From the NCBI GenBank assembly GCA_034408875.1, contig JAWXCJ010000168.1, positions 1-7,271 of the forward strand: 7,271 nucleotides of DNA, given 5' to 3'. Shown in pieces: positions 1-5,463 of the stretch (its first letter is position 1; each line of letters begins with the position of its first letter). The DNA is from JANNHK01 sp034408875. Its GTDB lineage: Bacteria > Actinomycetota > Acidimicrobiia > IMCC26256 > PALSA-610. The notes under the pieces were generated by a model, which searched no databases, had not been told where the DNA came from, and saw only the letters and a list, made by a program, of their open reading frames with translations. The translations under genes were made by a program, and so were the position numbers.

Positions 1-839
1 ACGGCGGCGTCGGGGAACATCGGTATCGCGAACCGCAGGAACCCGTAGGCGCCCATCTTCAGCAGTACGCCGGCCAGGACGACCGACCCCGCGGTCGGCG
101 CGTCGGTGTGCGCGTCGGGCAGCCAGGTATGCAGGGGAACGAGCGGAATCTTCACCGCGAACGCGATGGCGAACGCGATGAACAACAGCCGGGCCGTGCT
201 CGACGACAGCGACCCGTCGAGTTCGGCCCAGTTCGTGAGCGTCTGCACGTCGAAGGTCAACGTGCCGTTGGCGCGCTCGTAGAGATAACCGAGCGTCAGG
301 ATGCCGACGAACAGAAACGCCGAACCCGCCATGGTGAACAGGAAGAACTTCGTGGCCGCGTACCGGCGGTTGTCGTGGCCCCATCCGGCAATGAGGAAGT
401 ACATCGGCACGAGCACGACTTCGAAGAACACGAAGAACATGACGAGGTCGAGCGAGACGAAGACCCCGATGAGCGCGGACTCGAGGACGAGCAGCCACAT
501 CGTGAACGACTTGGCGTTGTCGATGTCGGCCGAGGCGAGCATGCCTATCGGGATCAGCAGCGCAGTGAGCGCCACCATGAAGAGGCTGATGCCGTCGATG
601 CCGGTGGTCCACGAGACACCGAGCGATTCCATCCACACGTGCGTCTCGCCGAGTTGCGGCGCGGCGATGTGGGTGTCGAAGTCGTGCAGGAGGTAACCGG
701 TCATCCCGAGCGTGGCAACGCTCGCTGCGTAACCGAGGGCGCGCGCGATCTCGGGGCGTCCGCGCGGCACGAACAGGATCGCGAGCGCGCCGAGTGCCGG
801 CAGCACGATCAGCGCGGTGAGGGTCGGGAAGTCGGTCAT
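1..839 (-). CDS. nuoM: NADH-quinone oxidoreductase subunit M (partial, 3' end outside window)
   Basis: This is an antiporter-like membrane subunit of complex I that carries one of the proton channels. The ATG is at 839-837 and 279 codons are visible before the left edge; the family is usually about 500 residues, so a bit over half is present. Family signatures are seen in order. E140 lies in the TM5 motif EVVLVPMYFLIAGWGH (E144 in E. coli). K230 lies in the TM7 motif AFAVKIPLVPLHTWLPDAHTDAPTAGS (K234 in E. coli). K261 lies in the TM8 motif LLKMGAYGFLRF (K265 in E. coli). All three key charged residues are therefore kept. The start codon shares ATGA with the nuoL stop. No Shine-Dalgarno-like stretch precedes it, so translation probably depends on coupling to nuoL. 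The gene is intact as far as visible, and nuoN is expected beyond the left edge. Confidence 0.97.
   Translation of the reverse strand, partial: MTDFPTLTALIVLPALGALAILFVPRGRPEIARALGYAASVATLGMTGYLLHDFDTHIAAPQLGETHVWMESLGVSWTTGIDGISLFMVALTALLIPIGMLASADIDNAKSFTMWLLVLESALIGVFVSLDLVMFFVFFEVVLVPMYFLIAGWGHDNRRYAATKFFLFTMAGSAFLFVGILTLGYLYERANGTLTFDVQTLTNWAELDGSLSSSTARLLFIAFAIAFAVKIPLVPLHTWLPDAHTDAPTAGSVVLAGVLLKMGAYGFLRFAIPMFPDAA
157..180. repeat. perfect 12-bp tandem repeat inside nuoM
   Basis: Two identical adjacent copies of GCGAACGCGATG (157-168 and 169-180) encode IAFA-IAFA on the minus strand, immediately before VK230 of NuoM TM7. The peptide is close to the usual family sequence here, so this is probably repeated codon choice rather than a new duplication. 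Confidence 0.7.
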
Positions 840-2806
840 GTGGTGCGGACCAACACGTACGCGAGGAGTGCGACGGTGCCGATCACGATGCCGAGCGCGT
901 AGTTGCGGACCAGGCCGGTTTGGAGTCGGCGCAAGCCACCACCGGCGTGTTGGAACAGCACGCCGACGCCGTTGACTGCGCCGTCGATCCCACGCCGGTC
1001 GACGCCGTCGCTGAGGAAACGGGCGAAGATTGTCGCCGGCCTGCCGACGACCCACGCCAGCGCGGCGTCGATGTAATACGCGTTGGCGAGGACCTTGGCG
1101 AAGCCGCCGATGCGAACCTCGGTGGGGTCGTTCCCTTCGTCGGTGAGGCCCTTCTTGTACACGGCGCGCCCGACGAGGATGCCGACGATCGCGACCGTGA
1201 GGGCGATCAGCGAGAGAATCAGCCCGGCCACGAACGACGTCGGGTGAATCGCGTGGCCCGCCTCCAACCCACCGAGTTCGGGTGCGCGACGCGCGGCTTC
1301 GGTGACGGGTGCCAGCCACTCGGTCAGCACCTCGAGGTTTTGCTTTCCGAACGGCAGGTTCATGATGCCGCCGACGATCGACAGGAACGCGAGCGCGAAC
1401 AGCGGCGCTGTCATCGTGGGCGGTGACTCGTGGGGCTCGTGGATACCCGCGTCGCGCCGGCGTTCGGGCCCGTAGAAGACCAACCACACCTGGCGGGTCA
1501 TGTAGAACGCGGTGAGCAGCGCGGTGAAGGTGCCCACGGCCCACAACGCGTAGCTGTCGTTGAACCAGGCCTTGGCGAGGATCTCGTCCTTCGACCAGAA
1601 GCCCGCGAACGGGAACACGCCGGCGATCGCGAGCCAGCCGACGATGAACGTGCCCGCGGTGACGGGCATCCACTTCTTCAGGCCACCCATCAGCCGCATG
1701 TTCTGTTCGCCGTGCATCCCGTGGATGACCGAGCCCGAACCGAGGAACAGCAGCGCCTTGAAGAACGCGTGGGCGATCATCAAGAAGATCGCGGCTTCGT
1801 ACGCGCCGATGCCCACGCCGAGGAACATGTAGCCGAGTTGGCTGATCGTGGAGTACGCGAGGACGCGCTTGATGTCGTTCTGCATCACGGCGACCGTTGC
1901 CGCGAACAACGCAGTAGCCGCGCCGACCCACGCGACGATCATCCCGGCGTCGGCGGACACTTCGAGGAACGCCGCCGAACGCACCATCAGGAACACGCCG
2001 GCCGTGACCATGGTGGCGGCGTGGATGAGTGCAGAAACCGGCGTCGGGCCTTCCATGGCGTCGGGCAACCAGAAGTGCAGCGGGAGTTGCGCGCTCTTGC
2101 CGATCGCGCCGACGAACAACAACAGGGCGATCGCCGTCGCCGTCACGTTGGGGAGCAACCCGGCCTCGTGGAGGACGCCGCGGTCACCGAAATAGTCGAG
2201 GCTCCCGAACTTCGAGAAGATCAGGAACATCGCGATCATGAAGCCGACGTCGCCGACCCGGTTGGTGATGAACGCCTTCTTACCCGCGACCGCGGCCGAG
2301 TTGCGTTCGAACCAGAACGAGATGAGCAGGTACGAGCAGAGCCCGACGCCCTCCCAGCCCATGAACGTGACGAGGTAGTTCGAGCCGAGCACGAGCACGA
2401 GCATCGAGGCCGCGAACAGGTTCATGTACGCGAAGAACCGGCTGAAGCGCGGGTCGCCGTGCATGTACCCGATCGCGTACAGGTGAATGAGCGCGCCGAC
2501 GCCGGTGATGAACAGGATCATCGTGACCGACAGCGGATCGACGAGGAAGCGGAAGTCGACCTTCAGCCCGCCGGCTTCCATCCACGTGAACCCGTCGCCG
2601 ACAACTTGGCGTTTGTCTTCGTCGAGCGAGTACAGGGCGCCCAGCGTCGCGGCCGACGCCAGGAATGCCAGCGTCATCACGATCGTCGCGAGCCAGCCCG
2701 ACTTCGGCTCACCGATGCGCTTCCCGAACAACAACAAGATCACCGCGCCTGCGGCGGGCAGGGCGGGGATGATCCAGCTGAGTTCGAGCAGGTCGGTCGT
2801 GGACAA
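836..2806 (-). CDS. nuoL: NADH-quinone oxidoreductase subunit L
   Basis: This 656-residue protein is the distal antiporter-like subunit of the membrane arm, with a proton channel and a long lateral helix near the C-terminus. E. coli NuoL has 613 residues, so the length is normal to slightly long. Visible key residues are E152 in FMGWEGVGLCSYLLI (E144 in E. coli), D186 in NRVGDVGF, K237 in GKSAQLPLHFWLPDAMEGPTPVSALIHAAT with H262, H346 and K350 in the IAHAFFK segment, and K406 in GFWSKDEIL (K399). The C-terminal part keeps an LQTGLVRNYAL motif before the last membrane helix (about 637-653). The start is TTG at 2806-2804: the nuoK stop lies in the same frame two codons upstream, so no ATG or GTG is available further out, and IIPALPAAG follows at residue 12 as in the family. 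The 3' end overlaps the nuoM start by 4 nt. Confidence 0.98.
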   Translation of the reverse strand: MSTTDLLELSWIIPALPAAGAVILLLFGKRIGEPKSGWLATIVMTLAFLASAATLGALYSLDEDKRQVVGDGFTWMEAGGLKVDFRFLVDPLSVTMILFITGVGALIHLYAIGYMHGDPRFSRFFAYMNLFAASMLVLVLGSNYLVTFMGWEGVGLCSYLLISFWFERNSAAVAGKKAFITNRVGDVGFMIAMFLIFSKFGSLDYFGDRGVLHEAGLLPNVTATAIALLLFVGAIGKSAQLPLHFWLPDAMEGPTPVSALIHAATMVTAGVFLMVRSAAFLEVSADAGMIVAWVGAATALFAATVAVMQNDIKRVLAYSTISQLGYMFLGVGIGAYEAAIFLMIAHAFFKALLFLGSGSVIHGMHGEQNMRLMGGLKKWMPVTAGTFIVGWLAIAGVFPFAGFWSKDEILAKAWFNDSYALWAVGTFTALLTAFYMTRQVWLVFYGPERRRDAGIHEPHESPPTMTAPLFALAFLSIVGGIMNLPFGKQNLEVLTEWLAPVTEAARRAPELGGLEAGHAIHPTSFVAGLILSLIALTVAIVGILVGRAVYKKGLTDEGNDPTEVRIGGFAKVLANAYYIDAALAWVVGRPATIFARFLSDGVDRRGIDGAVNGVGVLFQHAGGGLRRLQTGLVRNYALGIVIGTVALLAYVLVRTT

Positions 2807-2809
2807 GGA

Positions 2810-3133
2810 TTAGCCCTTGAGCAGGTTGATGTCGTCGGCGGTGACGTCGGGTCGGCGGCGGAAGATCGCGACGATGATCGCGAGTCCGACGGCCACTTCG
2901 GCCGCCGCCACGACGAGGGTGAAGAACACGATCACCTGCCCGCCGATGTCGTCGAGTTCCTTGGCGAAGGTGACAAAGGTGAGGTTGGCGGCGTTGAGCA
3001 TCAGCTCGATGCACATGAACATCACCAGCGTGTTACGGCGCAGGAGGAGTCCGACCGCACCGATGGTGAAGAGCAGCGCGGCAAGGATCAGGTAGTAGCT
3101 CGCGGTGATCTCAGGTATTTCGATCTCAGGCAT
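2810..3133 (-). CDS. nuoK: NADH-quinone oxidoreductase subunit K
   Basis: This 107-residue membrane subunit has three predicted transmembrane helices (about 12-31, 35-57 and 64-91). It forms part of the polar axis linking the quinone site to the antiporter-like subunits. The two buried glutamates typical of the family are present: E43 in FMCIELMLNAANL (E36 in E. coli) and E79 in AAAEVAVGLAIIVAIFRRR (E72). The C-terminus TADDINLLKG is typical of actinobacterial homologues. I chose the ATG at 3133-3131, which gives an N-terminus MPEIEIPEITASYYL of normal length and has a perfect GGAGG upstream. An in-frame upstream start at 3187 would add 18 low-complexity residues from within nuoJ with no family resemblance. 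The gene overlaps the end of nuoJ by 8 nt. Its stop is TAA, whereas the other five visible stops are TGA. Confidence 0.97.
   Translation of the reverse strand: MPEIEIPEITASYYLILAALLFTIGAVGLLLRRNTLVMFMCIELMLNAANLTFVTFAKELDDIGGQVIVFFTLVVAAAEVAVGLAIIVAIFRRRPDVTADDINLLKG
2814..2818 (-). promoter_or_regulatory. Shine-Dalgarno site of nuoL
   Basis: On the minus strand AAGGG lies inside the last codons of nuoK, 7 nt upstream of the TTG at 2806. It supports this weak codon as the genuine nuoL start. Motif and spacing are seen directly; function is inferred. Confidence 0.6.
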
Positions 3134-3668
3134 TTGAGGCCTCCGCGCTCGGGCGGTGGCCGCTGCGGCGGGCGAGAATGACGCCACCGACGACCGCGAT
3201 CACGAGCAGTACCGCGGTGATCTCGAACGCCCAGATGTACTCGGTGAACAGCGTCTCCGCGACCCGGCGTACATTCCCCGAACGCTCGTCGTCGTCGAGC
3301 GGGCCGACGACCGACCGCTGCCCCGTCGCCCAGTCGTTCCCGGCGATGACGACGATCTGTGCGAACAGCAGCGCGCCGAATCCGATCGCGAGCGGCCGCT
3401 GGAACCGCAACGGTTCGATGCGCGCTTCCTTCTCGTCCACACCGAGCAGGGTGATGACAAAGATGAAGAGCACGACGATCGCGCTCGCGTACACGACGAT
3501 CTGGATGATGGCGACAAGGTCGGCTTCGAGCAGCAGGAAGAACACCGACATCGACACGAGCGTCATGAGCAGAAACAGCGCGGAGTGCACCGGGTTCCGG
3601 GCCGCGATCACGCCCAGCGCTCCGGCAAGAGCCGCGGCGGCACCCACGAAGAAGATGACGGCTTCCAT
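3126..3668 (-). CDS. nuoJ: NADH-quinone oxidoreductase subunit J
   Basis: This 180-residue membrane subunit has about five transmembrane helices (roughly 1-22, 29-47, 51-76, 91-110 and 143-166). The family helps couple quinone chemistry to pumping through the TM3 helix, which carries a pi-bulge. Family features are RNPVHSALFLLMTLVSMSVFFLLLEADLVAIIQIVVY, with the conserved Tyr at residue 60, and a C-terminal FEITAVLLVIAVVGGVILARR. The motif after Y60 reads YASAIVVLF, where the family normally has glycine at the position occupied here by S62. A hydrophilic loop of about 30 residues (111-142, with DDDER) precedes the last helix. The ATG at 3668 shares its A with the nuoI stop (TGATG). No clear Shine-Dalgarno sequence precedes it, so coupled re-initiation after nuoI is likely. 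The 3' end overlaps nuoK by 8 nt. Confidence 0.97.
   Translation of the reverse strand: MEAVIFFVGAAAALAGALGVIAARNPVHSALFLLMTLVSMSVFFLLLEADLVAIIQIVVYASAIVVLFIFVITLLGVDEKEARIEPLRFQRPLAIGFGALLFAQIVVIAGNDWATGQRSVVGPLDDDERSGNVRRVAETLFTEYIWAFEITAVLLVIAVVGGVILARRSGHRPSAEASNA
3140..3144 (-). promoter_or_regulatory. Shine-Dalgarno site of nuoK
   Basis: A perfect GGAGG on the minus strand, 6 nt before the ATG at 3133, lies inside the nuoJ coding region. It decides between the start at 3133 and the longer frame opening at 3187. Confidence 0.75.
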
Positions 3669-4252
3669 CAGGGCTGCGACTTTCGGGGTTTCCGGACGCC
3701 GAAGCCCAACTCGCCCGACCAGTTGACACGGCCCTCGTACGCGGCCGACCCCGAGGACGAAGTCGCCCGCATCCACTCGCTCGTGTGCTCGTCCTCGGGA
3801 CCGAACCACAGTTCCCACGGCTGGCGCTGCGCGTGGCCCTCGTCGTCGACCAACAGTTCGGTCTTCGTGTAGATCGCGTCGTTGCGGTTCGTGAACGAGA
3901 ACTCGAACAGCTTCGTCTCGGTGATCGCCTCGGTCGGGCACGCCTCGACGCACAGGTCGCAGTGGATACAGCGCAGATAGTTGATCTCGTAGACGAACCC
4001 GTACCGCTCGCCCGGCGACACCGGTTCGTCGACCAGGTTGTCGGCGCCGCGCACGTAGATACAGCGGGCCGGGCATACGCCCGCGCACAACTCGCAGCCG
4101 ATGCACTTCTCCATGCCGTCCTCGTAACGATTGAGGACATGGCGGCCGTGGCGGCGCTCGGGACCGTCGACTTTCTCTTTCGGGTACTGCGTCGTGACGC
4201 GCGGCTTGAACATCTGCTTGAACGTCACGCCGAATCCGGAGAGGCGACCCAT
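3668..4252 (-). CDS. nuoI: NADH-quinone oxidoreductase subunit I, 2x[4Fe-4S] ferredoxin-type
   Basis: This 194-residue iron-sulfur subunit sits at the junction of the peripheral and membrane arms and carries clusters N6a and N6b, passing electrons towards NuoB (N2). The two ferredoxin-type motifs are complete: C50, C53, C56, C60-P (CIGCELCAGVCP) and C95, C98, C101, C105-P (CIHCDLCVEACP). The N-terminal segment (about 1-25) is amphipathic and basic, as expected for docking on NuoH. YPKEK and SPGERYGFVYEINYLRC match actinobacterial homologues. After residue 135 a polar tail of about 60 residues, rich in Trp, Ser and Gly, runs to KPRKSQP; I cannot assign a domain to it. The start ATG at 4252 shares one base with the nuoH stop and has GAGGAG 8 nt upstream. 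The same frame stays open far back into nuoH, but the added sequence is an out-of-frame shadow. Confidence 0.97.
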   Translation of the reverse strand: MGRLSGFGVTFKQMFKPRVTTQYPKEKVDGPERRHGRHVLNRYEDGMEKCIGCELCAGVCPARCIYVRGADNLVDEPVSPGERYGFVYEINYLRCIHCDLCVEACPTEAITETKLFEFSFTNRNDAIYTKTELLVDDEGHAQRQPWELWFGPEDEHTSEWMRATSSSGSAAYEGRVNWSGELGFGVRKPRKSQP

Positions 4253-5463
4253 CAGCGGAACTCCTCGATCTTCTCGCCCGGCTTCGGCACCGCGAGGTAC
4301 AGCACCAGCGCGGCCAGCCCCGCGCCGGCCACGATGCCGAGGTCGATGCCGATGGTCTTGGTCGTGCTGTAGTCCTGCTCGTTCACGTAGATGAACGCGG
4401 CCGAGACGATGGCCCAGATCAGCGCCGTCTCGATGAGCCATTTCCAGCCGAGCGCCATCAACTTGTCGTAGCGCATGCGCGGCATCGACGCGCGCACCCA
4501 GACCGTCGCGAAGAGCAGCGCCAGCACCTTCACCGTGAACCAGAACATCGGCATGATCCACGTATTGATCCAGTTGTCGGCGTCGAGGAAGCCGAGCAGT
4601 GGCCCGGACGGACCGCCGAGAAACAGTGTGACGGCGACCGCCGACATCGTGATCACGTTCATGAACTCGGCGAGGAAGAAGATCGCGAAGCGGATGCCCG
4701 TGTACTCGGTGTTGAATCCGCCGACGAGTTCCTGCTCGGCTTCGACGAGGTCGAACGGCGGGTGGTTCGTTTCCGCCAGCGCCGCGATCAGGAAGATGAC
4801 GAACGGCAGGAGCGCGGGCAGCCAATAGGCATCGGTGAACATCGCGTGCCACGACGTGTCGTACTGCTCGTTCACGATCGCCCTCGTCGAGAGGGTTCCG
4901 GCCTGGATGAGCACGCCGAGGATCGCGAGCCCGAACGCGGCTTCGTACGACAGCAGCTGCGCGGTCGCGCGCACGGAGCCGAGCAGCGGGTACTTCGAGC
5001 CCGACGACCACCCGGCGAGCATGATGCCGTACACGCCGACGCCCGACATCGCGAGGATCCACAACGCGCCGACCGGAAGTTCCATCACCTGCAGGTACGT
5101 CTGGTGGCCGAGGATCGACACCTGCCCACCGATCGGGATGATGCAGAACATCAAGAACGCCGGAAGGATCGAAAGGTAGGGCGCGAGCCGGAACACCGAG
5201 CGATCGGCGCTGGACGGGATCGACTGTTCTTTGAAGAACAGCTTGATGCCGTCGGCGAGGGTCTGAAGGACGCCGTAGGGCCCGGCCCGGTTGGGACCGA
5301 TGCGGTTCTGCATGTCGGCGATGACTTTGCGCATGCCCCAGATGTAGAGCATCACCGACACGAGCAGGATCACGAACGCGGCAACGACCTTGATGGCCAC
5401 CACGCCGAACACCGACCACGTGATGTCGCCGCTGTTGTAGAGGGGATCAAGCTGCCCGATCAT
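4252..5463 (-). CDS. nuoH: NADH-quinone oxidoreductase subunit H
   Basis: This 403-residue integral membrane subunit anchors the peripheral arm and forms part of the quinone tunnel and the glutamate-lined path towards the proton channels. Signatures are MQNRIGPNRAGPYGVLQTLADGIKLFFKE (51-79), AGWSSGSKYPLLGSVRATAQLLSYE with E174 (E157 in E. coli), and PFDLVEAEQELVGGFNTEYTG (236-256), whose acidic residues E241, E243, E245 and E253 are all present. Two positions that are nearly invariant in the family differ. The TM1 motif [ER][RK] reads GMRK, with M44 in place of Glu. The loop NRxPFD reads NHPPFD, with H234 in place of Arg. The length suits actinobacterial NuoH, which is longer than the E. coli protein (325). 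The ATG at 5463 overlaps the nuoG stop (ATGA) and has GGAGA 7 nt upstream. The reading frame is intact, so I regard it as functional despite the substitutions. Confidence 0.97.
   Translation of the reverse strand: MIGQLDPLYNSGDITWSVFGVVAIKVVAAFVILLVSVMLYIWGMRKVIADMQNRIGPNRAGPYGVLQTLADGIKLFFKEQSIPSSADRSVFRLAPYLSILPAFLMFCIIPIGGQVSILGHQTYLQVMELPVGALWILAMSGVGVYGIMLAGWSSGSKYPLLGSVRATAQLLSYEAAFGLAILGVLIQAGTLSTRAIVNEQYDTSWHAMFTDAYWLPALLPFVIFLIAALAETNHPPFDLVEAEQELVGGFNTEYTGIRFAIFFLAEFMNVITMSAVAVTLFLGGPSGPLLGFLDADNWINTWIMPMFWFTVKVLALLFATVWVRASMPRMRYDKLMALGWKWLIETALIWAIVSAAFIYVNEQDYSTTKTIGIDLGIVAGAGLAALVLYLAVPKPGEKIEEFR
4261..4266 (-). promoter_or_regulatory. Shine-Dalgarno site of nuoI
   Basis: GAGGAG on the minus strand lies 8 nt upstream of the nuoI ATG at 4252, within the last codons of nuoH (KIEEFR). 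It confirms the short start of nuoI and suggests independent ribosome loading in addition to coupling. Confidence 0.65.

Noticed and set aside
157..180. 12-bp tandem repeat in nuoM as a recent duplication near the key lysine K230.
   Set aside because: The resulting AFAIAFAVK peptide is the usual family sequence at this point and no extra residues appear, so identical codon choice explains it.
108..902. Plus-strand open frame of 264 codons across nuoM.
   Set aside because: Same kind of charged, low-complexity antisense shadow; nuoM on the minus strand explains the DNA fully.
1430..3181. A long plus-strand open frame (583 codons) antisense to nuoL and nuoK.
   Set aside because: Its translation is an Arg/Glu/Asp/His-rich low-complexity product expected from the complement of GC-rich hydrophobic coding sequence. 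It crosses gene boundaries, resembles no family, and nuoL/nuoK on the other strand are unmistakable.
3134..3187. Longer nuoK start adding 18 residues.
   Set aside because: The added peptide is Ala/Arg-rich, lies wholly within nuoJ and has no family counterpart, while the ATG at 3133 has a perfect GGAGG.
3668..5419. Minus-strand frame that would extend NuoI upstream by about 390 residues.
   Set aside because: The extension is the out-of-frame reading of nuoH (Arg/Gly-rich shadow). NuoI has a good start at 4252 with GAGGAG upstream and normal family length.
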